A program made the translations under genes and the position numbers. A model generated the notes under the pieces. The model had not been told where the DNA came from. It saw only the letters and a program-made list of their open reading frames with translations, and ran no database searches. Shown here piece by piece: positions 11,281 through 23,345 of a DNA stretch of 64,000 nucleotides. Source of the stretch: Gymnogyps californianus (lineage: Eukaryota > Chordata > Aves > Accipitriformes > Cathartidae); contig NW_026114334.1 in assembly GCF_018139145.2 (NCBI RefSeq), forward strand, positions 248,001 through 312,000. Reading direction: 5' to 3'. The stretch's first letter is position 1. Each line of letters opens with the position of its first letter.

Positions 11281-11400
11281 CGCTGAAGGGAGCTGATCCC
11301 TAAGAGCCTCCGCTTGGTTAGAGTACCGCGCTCCGGCGCTGATGGCCCGTAATTAGCGCTGATGGCTCCGTCTTTGACGGTCGTCGTCGCCGCCGCGGCG
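11281..11400 (+). promoter_or_regulatory. Conserved upstream island, exon 2
   Basis: The same island as at 241-354, with GCGCTGATGGC at 11336-11346 and 11356-11366 and the AGGGA/TCCCT hairpin at the 5' end. It differs from the A-type copies at a few bases (CCGTAATTAG for CCGCAATTAG). Function is inferred from conservation only. Confidence 0.5.
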
Positions 11401-11509
11401 CAGGAGGCAAGAACAAGGTACAGCAGGGCAAGATCGCAAAGAAGAAGGAAGAGAAAACGGAGACAGAACAAAAGAAAGACGAAGAAGACGGAGGAAAGAG
11501 AAGATAGAG

Positions 11510-11603
11510 AAAAGAAAGAAAAAGAAAAGAAAGAAAAGAAAAGAAAAGAAGAAAAGAAAAGAAAGAAAAGAAAAGAAAAGAAAAGAAAAGAAAGAAAAGA
11601 AAG
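11510..11603 (+). repeat. (GAAAA)n-type microsatellite
   Basis: A mixture of AAAAG and AAAG units. The inverted partner at 48267-48340 is a cleaner run of about 15 TTTTC units, so the two arms differ in length and purity here, as expected for a polymorphic microsatellite. Confidence 0.85.
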
Positions 11604-11849
11604 TAGGAAAGAGAACGGAAGAAAGAAACGACAAAAGAGAGCACTGAAGGAAGGAAGAAAGAAAAAGAAGAAAGAGAAAGGCAGAGAAGAGAAGAAGGAA
11701 GGAAAGGAATCTGTGCAAGCAAAGACGAGCAAGCGAGGAAGGAAAACGAAACAGAGAGAGAGAAAGAAAAGGAAGAGGCGAAGGGCAGGGAGAGAGGAGA
11801 GAGGAGATGAGCGGCGCGGGCGCTGGTGGGGAGCGTGTGAGGCGGCGGA

Positions 11850-11869
11850 GCAGCACAGGGTGTCGCTGC
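11850..11869 (+). promoter_or_regulatory. CTCF-like / CSE candidate, exon 2
   Basis: GCAGCACAGGGTGTCGCTGC, about 173 bp before the ATG at 12043, identical to the other five copies. Confidence 0.55.
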
Positions 11870-12042
11870 AGGCTCAGAAACGGCGGCGGAGCGGCGAGGC
11901 GGCTCCGCGCCGGTGCGGCGGAGAGCCCGGCTGTGAGCGCGGGGGGCGGCGCGGGGCGGGCAGGAGAGGCGGTGCGTCCGGGCGGCGGCGGGGAGCCGTG
12001 CGGGGGCGGGTGCCGGCGGCGGCGGCGGCGGCGGCGGCAGCG

Positions 12043-14119
12043 ATGGGCGTGTGTTGGGGTGCGGTGGTGCGGGTGCTGTTGCTGCAGGCGGGGTGGGCGT
12101 TGGGCGTCGGGCAGGTGCGGTACTCGGTGCCGGAGGAAGCGAAGGCCGGGACGGTGGTGGGCCGGCTGGCGCAGGACCTGGGCCTGGAGGCGGGCGAGGC
12201 GGAGGCTTGGCGGCTGCGGCTGGTGGCGCAGGGCCGGCGGGCGAGCGTGGAGGTGAGCGGGGCGAGCGGGGCGCTGGTGGTGAGCTCGCGGCTGGACCGG
12301 GAGGAGCTGTGCGGGAAGAGCGCGCCGTGCGCCCTGCGGCTGGAGGTGCTGGTGGAGCGGCCGCTGCGCGTCTTCCACGTGGAGCTGGAGGTCACCGACA
12401 TCAACGACAACGCCCCGCTCTTCCCCGCCGCCCGGAAAAACCTCAGTTTACGGAGAACTCCCCTCCCGGCTCTCGGTTCCCGCTGGAGGGCGCGTCGGAT
12501 GCAGACATCGGAGCCAACGCGCAGCTCTCCTATACACTCAGCCCCAGCGACCACTTCTCTCTGGATCTGCGGAAAACCGAGGAAGACGATGAGTCCTTAT
12601 TCCTGGTGCTCGCGAAATCTCTGGACCGCGAGACGATGCCTGTGCACCGGTTGGTGTTGACGGCGAGTGACGGGGGCCGGCCGTCGCTGACGGGCACGAT
12701 GGAGCTGGTGATCTCGGTGCTGGATGCCAACGACAACGCGCCCCAGTTCAACCAGTCGGTGTATAAAGTGCAGCTGCCGGAAAATACGGAACGCGGCACT
12801 TTAGTGATCAGACTAAACGCCACGGATCTGGATGAGGGGACGAACAGGAATATCTCGTATTCTCTCCAGAAGGTGTTCCCGCAGGATGGAGGAGACGTTT
12901 TCGAGCTCGACAGAAACAGCGGAGAGATCCGTCTTAGGGGTGACTTAGACTTTGAGGTTGTTGGTCTCTATCGCCTGCAAGTGGATGCAGCGGATCAGGG
13001 CAACCCACCGCTGTCGGGTCACTGCAAGGTGGTGGTGGAGGTGGTGGACGTGAACGACAACGCGCCGGAGGTGTGGGTGACGTCGCTGTCGGTGCCGGTG
13101 CCGGAGGACGCGTCGGTGGGGACGGTGGTGGCGCTGCTGAGCGTGTCGGACCGGGACTCGGGGGCGAACGGGCGGGTGCGGTGCGCGGTGTGGCCGCCGG
13201 CGCCGTTCGGGCTGGTGGCGAGGTTCGCGGGCTCGTACTCGCTGGTGCTGCGGGAGGCGCTGGACCGGGAGCGGGTGTCGGAGTACGAGGTGGAGGTGCG
13301 GGCGGAGGACGGCGGGGCGCCGCCGCTGCGCGGCAGCCGCGGGGTGCGGGTGCCGGTGTCGGACGTGAACGACAACGCGCCGGCGTTCGCGCAGGCCGTG
13401 TACACGGTGCTGGCGCGGGAGAACAACGCGGCGGGCGCGGAGCTGGCGCGGCTGTGGGCGCGGGACGCGGACGAGGCGGGGAACGGGCGCGTGAGGTACT
13501 CGGTGGCGGAGGGCGTGGGCGGGGGCGCGGGGGCGGGCGGGGGGTGGCGGGCGGCGTCGAGCTACGTGTCGGTGGACGCGGAGAGCGGGCGCGTGTGGGC
13601 GCTGCGTCCGTTGGACTACGAGGAGGTGCAGGTGCTGGAGTTCGAGGTGCGGGCGGTGGACGCGGGGGAGCCGCCGCTGTGCGGCAACGCCACGGTGCAG
13701 CTCTTCGTGGTGGACGAGAACGACAACGCGCCGGCGCTGCTGCCGGCGCCGGGCGTCGGGCCGGGGCCCGGGGCGTCGGGCTGGTCGTCGTCGGGTCCGG
13801 TCTCGGGGGCGCTGTGGGCGTGGGCGGCGTGGGGGGCGCCGGCGGGGCAGGTGGTGGCGAAGATCCGGGCGGTGGACGCGGACTCGGGCTACAACGCGTG
13901 GCTGCGCTACGAGCTGTGGGAGCCGCGGGGGAAGGGCCCGTTCCGCGTGGGGCTGTACAGCGGCGAGGTGAGCACGGCGCGGGCGCTGGAGGAGGCGGAC
14001 GGCCCGCGGCAGAGGCTGGTGATCGTGGTGCGGGACCACGGGGAGCCGGCGCGCTCGGCCACGGCCACGCTGAGCGTGTCGCTGGTGGAGGGCGCCGAGG
14101 CGGCGCTGGCGGCCGCGGG

Positions 14120-14150
<31 letters not shown>

Positions 14151-14522
14151 GGAGCGGGGCTGCGGCCGGCGGCGGGCGCGGAGGGCGGCGCGGCGGCGGC
14201 TGCGGCGTCGGCGTCGGCGACGAACGTGTGGCTGGTGGTGGCCATCTGCGCGGTGTCGAGCGTGTTCGTGCTGGCGGTGGTGCTGTACGGGGCGTCGCGG
14301 TGGTCGCCGCGGGCGGCCGTGGTGTCGGGGCCCGGGCCGGCGACGCTGGTGTGCGCCAGCGAAGTGGGGAGCTGGTCGTACTCGCAGCGCCAGAGCCGGA
14401 GCCTGTGCGTGGCGGACGGCGCGGGCAAGAGCGACCTGATGGTTTTCAGCCCCAACTTCCCGCCGCCGCCCGGCCCCGCGGCGAAGGAGACGCAGCCGGA
14501 GCCGCCCGCTCTCCTGGACACG
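12043..14522 (+). CDS. PCDHA: Protocadherin-alpha variable exon 2 (one frameshift)
   Basis: Single-pass neuronal adhesion protein of the clustered protocadherin family, predicted at 827 residues for this exon once one missing base is allowed for. The start is ATG in GCAGCGATGG. Residues 1-22 form a signal peptide. EC1 begins [17 protein letters not shown] and has the protocadherin CX5C loop CGKSAPC; EC1-EC5 end in DxNDNAP calcium motifs. Ten TCG codons give poly-Ser between EC6 and the helix [20 protein letters not shown]. The cytoplasmic stub contains [13 protein letters not shown] and KSDLMVFSP, typical of PCDHA. EC2 carries [13 protein letters not shown] and EC3 carries [20 protein letters not shown], which set it apart from exons 1 and 3. 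The one break is a missing T near 12447 (TTTACGG where the partner has TTTATCGG). Constant exons would be joined by splicing outside the window. Confidence 0.95.
14121..14150 (+). repeat. Coding (TCG)10 poly-serine microsatellite
   Basis: Ten TCG codons between EC6 and the membrane helix of exon 2. Counterparts hold 8 units (34141-34164, plus strand CGA), 8 plus one TCC (45720-45746) and 11 (56932-56964), so the linker length is unstable. Confidence 0.9.
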
Positions 14523-14528
14523 GTCAGT
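14523..14528 (+). other. Splice donor, exon 2
   Basis: GTCAGT directly after the in-frame LLDT codons, as in the other complete copies. Confidence 0.75.
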
Positions 14529-17500
14529 GGCCCTCCCTTTCTGGCCTCTCGCCCCTTCGCCCTTCTTCTCGGTCTCCCTCCGCCCTTCTTCGCGGTCTTC
14601 GTTCTGGCCCGCCGCCTGGGCAGGCGCTGGTGGGAGGCGGGCTCAGCCCGCGGGGCCTGCGGGCGGTGGGTGCTTGGCGGGTGCTCAAGGGTGTTCACGG
14701 CACCTTTGCATCTGCCTCCGCGTCCTTGCCGGAGCCCCTCGGCTCTCGCTGTGGGGGGAAACTAGCGGTACTGCCGCAGCCCGCGGCGGTTACCGTCGGC
14801 AGCTGAGGTTTGCTGCTGTGGGTGTGAGCTGTTCTCCCGTAGAGTAAAATCGCTGCCGACTGCGATGAGAGGTGCCACGACATCAGCTTTCGAGACGCTC
14901 TTGCTTGGGGGTGTGTAGCGTTTGCACGCGAGCTTGCTGAAGGAGTGCAAGACAGGCAGGCTGTGATGGTGACAGTGCCCCAGGCGCTATTTGGTGCCTT
15001 ATTCGCGTTGCAGAGTGCTGATTGTGCTGGTATGAGATGTGGAAAGTTTTCTTGTGGAAAAGTCTGTCCTCCTCCTGTGTGATTGTCCCCTGCAAGAGCC
15101 GTGATGCGAGGTGACAATTGAGGCTTCAGGGTTTTCTCTCCCCGTGGAGTAATTCTCCCTTTTCATTCTCCCACCAGAATCATTAAGAAAGTGGGGAAGG
15201 CTTTGCGGACTTTTCCTCTGTTGTTTTTCCAAGTATGCTATCACTCTACTTAGGTAGTCTAAAGTGTTCAGGGAGAGGAGTGTGACGCAAGGTAGGTGTG
15301 AGAAACGGGAATTTTCTTTTTCTTTTCCCACGCCGCCAAATCGTGCTATCGACTTCCGTTCCTGTCTGGAGAAGTGACGTGGTGTGATGTAGGCTGGCCT
15401 GTTTTGCTAGTCTTTCAATATTTGGATCAGCATTGAGAGCCTTATAGAAGACTTGGAAACCTTCTCTTAAAAAAACCCACATTGTCCTATGCATTAGGTA
15501 TCATCCATTACAGTGCTGTGCTCGTCGGCATTCGGTTGTTCTCTCACAGAAGGAAATCAATGCCCACTGCCATTAGAGCTACCCTGACACCATCGCTACA
15601 AGCAGGGGAAGGGTCTGGAAATGCTGGAGTGAGCCCTGAGGTGGGAAAGGAAATAGTGGCATGTCGCAGGGTGAATGTGGCAGTGGCACCGAGTAGGGCT
15701 GGGCATCTGCTCATGTGAAGGGTGACCTTGAGCAGTGGAAAGACTTGTCTGAATTGAAATCGTTGGGAAGACCATGGGCCATGTCATGAGAAGACAGCAA
15801 TGGGAGATGATGTGCTTGTCTTGAGAATGCATGTCCCAGAGTGGGGAATGGAGGATGCCTAGAGGAAAGCCTGAGGCAGGATGGACACGAAGTGTTCTTG
15901 CCCAGGATCCTTTCCCATGCTGCGAGGGTCTGGAGTTGGAGGGCTTCTGGATCTTGAGACAGTGTGTGGTACTGAAATGCCCACGATGTCTGTTGAGGTT
16001 ATGAGTACCTTGCACCAGAGGCCGACCCTTGTGCTGCTGCCTGCCTGCCGAAGGCAATGTGCTGGTAAGAGGGGGTGACATGCAGAGTGATGAATACTTT
16101 CCCTGGTGTTTTGGGAAAGATGTTGTGGGAATAGTGCTTCAGTGTGCTGTCCTTGTGGAGTGGTGGGCATCTACAGGAGCTTGCACAGCTGTTGGTGTTG
16201 CCATCACGGCAACCTCCTCAGGCAGGATTTGTAAGGGCACATGAGGAGGTGGGTTTAATCTTTGTGCGCTCAGCTTCCCCTACTTGTGCACTTGCAGAGG
16301 TGGCCATGGAGGAGATGGTGTGTCGTCTTGTCATTATTAACTCCTTCAGATATGTGCATGTACACACCAAACCCTGCACAGGAACACAGCTCTGTTTTTC
16401 CATCGTAGCAATTCTCTCACCCAGTTGACATCGTGAGACTTGTTGCTTCAGCATTTGGTGTGTTTTTCTGAAAGAAAAAACCCCTGTGGACTGGGATCAG
16501 AGCTGTCACAGCTCTAATCACAGAATCCTGAAGAACTCCGTTCTTATGTGCAGCTCTGTGGTGTTTCCATCTGAGATTTGTGAAAAGGCAAAAGCATTCA
16601 GGGTGAAGTTGACGCATCTGGGAAGATTCTGCGACAGTGAGTGGCTTTGCAGCCCTCCATATGTTCTTTTTCATTTCCTATGTTCTTTTTCACCAATTCC
16701 CCTCCCCTGAAAATGTGTCTTTTCTGAAGAAGCAAGCAGCGATGCTAGAGGGAAGTCGCTGCCACCTAAGTGGATGTGTTTGAGAGACAGCTGTACTTTT
16801 GTTCCTGTTCGGTCGTGGTATCTTTATGTTGGATTGATGGATGTTGCCTGGATTGTAATGCCTTTAGGTTTGGAGCAGCAAAGCACCGCTGCCTGCTCTC
16901 GTTCCTTTCCTGCTGCTTCCAGGCAGAGTGTGAGCAGGCAGCAGCAAGGAGATATGGGGGAGGGACCCCAATCCATTTGATGGAATGGATGTGTTGGGCA
17001 TCAAGGAGATGTTCTAAGTGAAAGAGTCATGGTGTTTTCTTTGTGTGAGTATTGCTCCCAGCTCTGCCACATTTCCATCTGAGATAGCTGAAGCCTTGCC
17101 AAACATGACAGGTCAGCAGCAGAGAGCGTGTGGGACACCGTGTATATGATACCATCTGTGTGATTTTATGGTGGTGTCATTGATGGAAGGGTCTGCAAGC
17201 TTGAGGTGGAAAGGAAACTGTGGCATGTTGCAGAGGTGAATGTTGGACGTGGCATGAGTAGGGCCTGGCTGTTTCTTGCTGTGACGAGTGATTGTGAGCA
17301 GTGGGAGGACTTGTCTGCGGGAACTGGAAATCCTAGGGAAGACCATGGGCCATGTCATGAGAAGACAGCAATGGGAGATGATGTGCTTGTCTTGAGAACG
17401 CATGTGTCGGAGTGGGGAATGGAGGATGCCTAGAGGAAAGCCTGAGGCAGGATGGGCATGAAGTGTTCTCCCAGGATCCTTTTGCAGGCTCCCAAGGGTC

Positions 17501-18057
17501 TGGAGTTGGAGGCCTTCTGTCACAGAAGGGCATGACTTCCATTGGAGGGTCCATCATGGGGAGGGTGACCTTGAGCGGGGAAGAGTCTTGCCTGAGGAAA
17601 TGGAGATGTGGGTCAGAACACAGACTGTGTCATTGGGGAAGAGGTGGAGCATGTCCGCTTAACTGGAGATCCTGCTTCCCAGGGCACGGGAAAGAGGATG
17701 CCAGTTGAAAAACCTCAAGAAGAGCTGTGGCAGAGAGTGCTACTTGGCGGAATCCTGTCAGGAGCTCCAGAAGTTCTGCATAGCCTTGTGCCCAGTCATT
17801 CCCTTCTTGCCTTTCAGTGCAGTGGAATGGGATTCTTTTGAGGTTGTGAATGTATCTCAGCAGGGAGAGACCCTTGTGCTGCTGCCTGAGTGACGTAGGA
17901 AATGTGTTGGTAAGAGCTGGTGAGATGCAGAGTGCTGAATATTGTCTGATGAACCTTTTCCCTGTTGTTTTGGGAAAGGTGTTGTGGGAGGGTAGCACTT
18001 GAATGTGCTGTCCTTGTGTAGTGGTGGGCATCTGTAGCAGCTTCCAGATTGATGTTG
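14529..18057 (+). other. 3' flank and doubled spacer after exon 2
   Basis: Non-coding. It holds the exon 3' flank to about 15500, spacer landmark at 15808, palindrome at 16495-16519 and exon-proximal block near 16930. At about 17030-17110 it returns to the start of a second spacer copy (landmark near 17380). The second copy therefore begins without the exon that the repeat order would predict. Matches 41801-45344 inverted. No gene seen. Confidence 0.8.
16495..16519. repeat. Recurrent 25-bp palindrome
   Basis: Same element as 8593-8617, with a perfect AGAGCTGTCACAGCTCT core. Confidence 0.85.
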
Positions 18058-20836
18058 TTAAAAAACCCAGTTAGCAGGGCTTATTGAAAGAGCTTTAAAG
18101 TAGATTTGAAGGGGAAGGGGATAAAACAGGCTCGCTAGTGATAAGCCCTGGGGCGGCACCAGCGTGTGAGGGACGTGTGCTAGCAAGGTCCTTCAGCATG
18201 CTCCACGATGTGCTGAGTAGACTGGAACACATTTGAAATGTCTCTATGCTAATGCGTGGAGCATGAGGAATAAAGGAGAGGAGCTAGAAGCTTTGGCCCA
18301 GTCCCAGAGCTACGACGTCATTGGCCTAAGCGAAAGCTGGTGGGAAGAGTCCTGTGACTGGTGTGGCGTGATGGCCGGTTCTAGGCTCTTGTGGAGGGCT
18401 AGGCAGGGCAGGTGAGGCGGGCGGGTGGTGCTGTATATAAGGGAGGGGTTGGATTGTATGGTGCTCAGTTGGCGACGACAGGGTCGAGAGCCTCTGGGTA
18501 AGGATTAAGGGAAAAGCAAATAAAGCGGCTGTTGTTGTGGGAGTCTACTATCGACCACCCAGCCAGGATGACCACACTGATGAATTAAACTACAAGGAAT
18601 GAAGGGATGTCTCTCGATCAGCTGCCCTTGTCCTTATGGGCAATTTTAACTTCCCAGACGTCAACTGGGAATATCATACAGCAGACCCAAACAGGTCCAG
18701 GAAAATCCTGCAGGATGTTGAAGATAACTTCTTGGTGCAGGTACTAAGGGAGCCGAGAAGCAAAGGTGCCCTCCTGGATGTGTTGTTTGTAAAGAGAGAG
18801 GGACTCCTGGGTGAAGAGGTGCTTGGTGGCTGTGTGGGTCACATGGACCATGAAGTAGTTGAGTTTCAAATCATTGTCAGTAGGAGAAAAACTGCCAGCA
18901 AAACTTTGACGCTGGATATGGGGAGAGCAGAGCTGGGGCTGCTGAAGGAACTAGTTAGTAAGGTCCCCTGAGAATGTGCTCTTGAAGGTAGTGGGGTCCA
19001 TGAATGCTGGTCCCTTTTTAAGAGCCATCTCTTAAGAGCGCAGGAGCAGGCAATTCGAAAGCGTCGGAGTCAAGCAAGCGGGGCAGAAGGCTGGCTTGGC
19101 TGAGCAGGATCCTCTAGAACTTAGGCAGAAGAGGAAAGTGTGCGGACATTGAAAGGAAGGATGGGTGACAGGGAAGGACTACAGAGCTGCTTTTGCCACT
19201 GTAGGGAGAAAATTCACGTGGCCAAGCTCAACTAGAGTTCAAGCTGGCCAGCAGTGTGAAGGACAACAAAAAGGGCTTCGTAAAATATGTTAACAACCAA
19301 AGAAGGATCAGAGATAATCGGTCCGTTACTTGATGAGGTCGACCACCTCACAAATAGGGGTGTAGAGAAAGCAGAGATGTTTAATGCCTTCTTTGCCTCT
19401 GTCTTTCACACCGATGATGGGCCCTGGGACCCCCAGAGCCCTGTGTTGGAAGACCTTGACTGGGGGAATGCTAAGCTCCCAGCCAACTCTGAACTTGTTT
19501 GAGACTTGCTGCTCCAGCTGGAGGCACATAAGTCTATGGAGGCCAATGGGATTCATCCAGGGTACTGAAGGAGCTGGCCGATGTTATGGCGGGACTTCTT
19601 TCCATTATTTTTCAACGGTCTTGGAAGTCTGGAGAGGTCCCAGTTGTGTGGAAGCCAGCAAAAGTTGTCCCAATTTTCAGGAAGGGTAAGAAGGAAGAGC
19701 CTGGTAATGACAGGCCTGTCAGCCTCCCTTCAGTGCCTGGAAAAATTATGGAGAAGGTTGTTCTGGGAGTTATTGAAAAACACTTGAGAGAGACTGCAGT
19801 CATTGGTCGTAGCCAGCACGGGTTCACGAGGGGAAAGTCCTGTTTAAGTAAGTTAATTTCCTTTTATGAGAAGGTCACCCATCTAGTTGCCCAAGGGAAG
19901 CCAGTAGATGTGGGGTTTTTTGGATTTTAGCAAAGCTTTTGAAACCGTCTCTCACAGTATCCTTCTGGATAAAATGTCCCTCATACAGCTGTCATAATGC
20001 TTGTCATAAGAGAAGTCCCTAATACATTGGGTGAGCAGTTGGCTGATGGGTTGGGGTCAAAGAGTCAGAGTCAATGGGGTTACATCAGGCTGGCGGCCAG
20101 TCAGGGAGGCCTTAGAGAGAGATCTGGATAGGCTGGAGAGCTGGGCAATCCCCAACCGTATGGAATGTAACAAGAGCAAGTGCCGGGTTCTGCCCCTGGG
20201 ACAGGGTAATCCTGGTTATAGGTACAAATTGGGGACAAGAGGGTGGCGAGCAGCCCTGCGGAACGAGACGTGGGGGTTTGGGTGGATGGCAAGTTGAATA
20301 GGAGTCAAGAGTGTGCCCTGGCAGCCAAAAGGGCCAGCCGTGTGCTGGGGTGCATGAAGCCCAGCATGGCTAGCCGGTTGAGGGAGGTGATTGTCCCACT
20401 CTACACTGCACTGGTGCCGCCCCATCTCGAGTTCTGTGTGCGGTTTTGGGCGCCTCCCTAGAAGAAGGACATCAAACTATCAGAGTGTGTCCCAAGGAGG
20501 GTGACCAAGATGGTGAAAGGTGTCGAGGGCAAGACTTATGAGGAGCAGCTGAGGTCACTTGGTTTGTTCAGCTTGGAGAAGAGAAGGCTGAGGGGTGACC
20601 TCATCGCAGTCTACAACTTCCTCGAGGGGGCAGGGGAGGGGGAGGTGCTGATCTCCTCTCTCTGGTCACCAGCGATAGGCCATGAGGAAAAGGTAGGAAG
20701 CTGCATCAGGGAAGTTCAGGTTGGACATTAGGAAAAGGTTCTTGACTGAGAGGGTGGTCAGTCACTGGAACAGGCTCCCCAGGGAAGTGGCCACGGCACC
20801 AAGCCGGTCAGAGCTCAAGGAGCAGACTGTACAATG
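18058..20836 (+). mobile_element. CR1 LINE with endonuclease and RT, internal deletion, no 3' tail
   Basis: The longest CR1 here. Frames in order give the start of the endonuclease (CLYANAWSMRNKGEELEALA, then YDVIGLSESWWEES), its C-terminal part (MGNFNFPDVNWEYH, then RSKGALLDVLFVKREGL and HMDHEVVEF), and RT (EVPVVWKPAKVVPIFRKGKK, then NDRPVSLPSVPGKIMEKV and RSQHGFTRGKSCL). At 20098-20106 [11 protein letters not shown] jumps straight to [12 protein letters not shown], deleting the PQGS and FADD catalytic segment. The element stops in the 3' region at about 20836 without the ATTCTATG tail. It is inactive. Copies with the same defects lie at 39014-41800 and 61813-64000. Confidence 0.93.
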
Positions 20837-21984
20837 GTTTCAACATTTTGGCAGAACATGAGTCATTTCTTTTTCTGTCCAACAACCTCAGAAATCTCTG
20901 ATAATGTTAAGGGAAAATATCCTTTAAACCCAAATGTCCTGTCCTGAAAATGTTTCTTTTCAGAAGCAGCAACCAGTGATGCTACAGGTAAGTCACTCCC
21001 ACCTGAAGTGGATGTTTTCTTCACATGTGTCTTGTACATAAAGACGAGATGTTTTGAGAGACGGGTGTACTTTTGTTCCTGTTTAGTTGTGGTATCTTCA
21101 TGTTGGATCGAGCAAATGTTGCCTGGATTGTAATGCCTGTAGGTTTGGAGCAGCAAAGCACCACTGCCTGCTCTCGTTCGTTTGCTGCTGCTCCCAGGCA
21201 CAGGGTGAGCAGGCGGCAGCAAGCACGGATGGAGGAGGGACCGCAATCCATTTGATGGAGTGGATGTGTTGGGAGCCAAGGGGATGTTCTGAGTGAACAT
21301 GCCGTGGTGTTACTCTTGTGGCTTTTGTTTGGGTGTGTGAGGGTGGATGATGCTAATGAGTGGGAAGTATTCCGTGGGAACTAATGGCCCTGTGTTGCTA
21401 ATGGGAGGTATTCCGTGGGAACTAATGGCCTGTGTTGTTCTGGCAGTGCATGCCTCCCTGAAAGGGAAAGCACGAGTTTGCCATTCAGTGTGCAGGTGGA
21501 AAAGGAGGCCAGAGGAATAGCTCCTCATTGAGATACATGAAGAGTGCTCGGGAGCTGTGTTGCCCCATGCTTTTTCAGCCTTCTTGCAGGATCATCGTGC
21601 TTGGCTGTGATGGGTTTGATTTCCCTAAAGAAAGACTCCCCTGGGTTGTTTGGAGTTTTGGAGCCTGCTTGCAGGGATGTGGAAGTAGCTGGGGCTTGGT
21701 TTGTGTTACAGAGGGTGGTGGATTCCGTTGTGATGTAGCAGAGGTGTTCTTTGCCATATGATTGCCTTGCTGTGTTATTTGCTGGGTCCTTGCGAGGAGT
21801 GGAGGCTGAAGAGTGTGGTGTTCTTTGAGAAGGGGAGGGAGGTGGAGGTGGAGGGGCAGTCTGTGTGTCTTGCATAGACTGGAGGAAAGGAGGAAAGTTG
21901 TAACTTGTCTGGAGGGATGGAAGGTGGAAGGGAAGAGGAATGCGAGCTCTTGCCAAAGGGCATGTCCATGCTTCATGTGGAGCG
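20837..21984 (+). other. Exon-proximal spacer before exon 3 tract
   Basis: Non-coding block also present at 9500-10480 in the A-B spacer and inverted at 37850-39013 and 60650-61812. It contains a short tandem duplication at 21352-21440. No gene seen. Confidence 0.8.
21352..21440 (+). repeat. About 50-bp tandem duplication
   Basis: Two copies of a unit containing ATTCCGTGGGAACTAATGGC. The equivalent place in the exon 1-2 spacer (about 9970-10030) has a single diverged copy. The duplication is also present inverted at 38405-38500 and 61205-61300. Confidence 0.85.
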
Positions 21985-23345
21985 TGGTGTAGAAAATGTT
22001 TTGTTAAAGGTGGAAAGAAGAGAGGAGGCTGGAATCAGAAGAGAAGGGGAGTCAAGGATAGGGTAGGGCGAGGGCAAAAAGAAAAAGGAAGCGAAGAAAG
22101 GAGGAAAGAGGAAAAAGGTGAAAGGAAGAGAAAGGAAGAGATGAAAGAAAAAGGAGGAGAAAAGGAACGAGAAAGGAAGGAGAAAGAAAAAGGAGAAGGA
22201 AAGAAAGAGCAAGGAAGATGGGAAAAGAGGACTGTATGCAAGGAAAAAGCAAGCAAGGAAGCAAGACAGAAGGATGAGGAAGGAAGGACGGACGGATGGA
22301 CGGACGGACAGACAGAGGAGATTACCAGGATGCACTGATGTTATCTCTACGTGGTGAATGGAGGTGAGGACTTCAGCATCCTCACTACTCAGAGACACTG
22401 TGCAAGGCTTGATGAAAAGTGTTGAGGAAGAGGAATGAGAGCTCTTGGCAGAGGGCATGTCCGTGCTCCATGGCGAGGGTGACGTAGTCATATAGAGAAG
22501 CTGTTGGTAAAGGAGACATGGAAGAGGCAAAGAGGGAAGAAGAAGAGAAGGGGAGAGCAGGACAGGGAAGAGAGGGGAGGAGAAAGAGGAGAAGCAGAGA
22601 AGGAAAGAAGGAAGGAAGAAACAACAGAGAGAAGAAAAGCAAACAAGAAGAAAGCGAGCAATAGAGAGAAAGAAGATCAAGAAAAGAAGAAAGGATAAAT
22701 GAGTTTACTAGCATGCACGGACGCTATCACTGTTCACAGAAAGGTGGTGAGGGAGAGAAAGGAAGGAAGAAAGGAGGGAAGGAAGGAAGGAAGGAAGGAA
22801 CGAACGAACGAACGAACGAACGATAGACGAGATTACGAAAACACACGGAGCTTAGCTGTAGCCGCTGAAGGGAGCTGATCCCTAAGAGCCTTCGGCTTGG
22901 TTAGAGTACCGCGCTCCGGCGCTGATGGCCCGCAATTAGCGCTGATGGCTCCGTCTTTGAGGGTGTCCGCCGCGGCGCCGGAGGCGACTGGCGAGCTGCG
23001 AGCAGGGGTAAAGAAGCGAGAAGGATTAAAGGGAAGGGAAAGGGGAGGAAAGAATAGGGCACGGCAAGAAGGAAGAGAAGGAGGAAAGAGAAGAAAGCAG
23101 AAAGAATTTGGAAAGAGAAGACAGAGGAAAGAGAATCAGGGAAGAGAAGGGAGAAGAAAGAGAAGAAAAATAGTAGGAAAGAAAGGAAGAACGAGAGAAC
23201 GGAATGAAAAGAGGAAGAAGGAGCAAAGAAGAAAGAGAAAGGAAGAAGGAAAGAGCAAACAAGCAAGGGAAAAGAAATACAGAAACCAAGAAAAAGAAGC
23301 GAAAGGAAGAGGCGAAGGGCAGGGAGAGAGGAGAGAGGAGATGAG
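21985..23345 (+). repeat. Purine-rich upstream tract of exon 3
   Basis: GA-rich tract of the A type. The part from 22612 onward repeats positions 1-720 with small length differences. It includes (GGAA)n-(CGAA)n at 22776-22822 and a GGAC-type repeat near 22285-22310. Confidence 0.9.
22863..22977 (+). promoter_or_regulatory. Conserved upstream island, exon 3
   Basis: Same island as 241-354, with GCGCTGATGGC at 22919-22929 and 22939-22949. Confidence 0.5.

Larger units (their letters stand above)
10484..11815 (+). repeat. Purine-rich upstream tract of exon 2
   Basis: GA-rich sequence with a mixed segment at 10740-10900 and the conserved island at 11281-11400. The (GAAAA)n-like stretch at 11510-11603 is imperfect. 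This tract is the B type: it lacks the GAAC block of the exon 1 and 3 tracts and matches 48050-49400 inverted. Confidence 0.9.

Noticed and set aside
11362..11815. Lys/Arg/Glu-rich peptide resembling a nuclear protein, fused in frame to exon 2
   Set aside because: Translation of the GA microsatellite tract. The protocadherin signal peptide and Kozak ATG at 12043 mark the real start.
12945..14039. Antisense Arg/His/Pro-rich open frame of 364 codons (also 57046-58119 and others)
   Set aside because: Antisense shadow of EC3-EC6 with no domain, start context or conservation of its own; it appears wherever the exon does.
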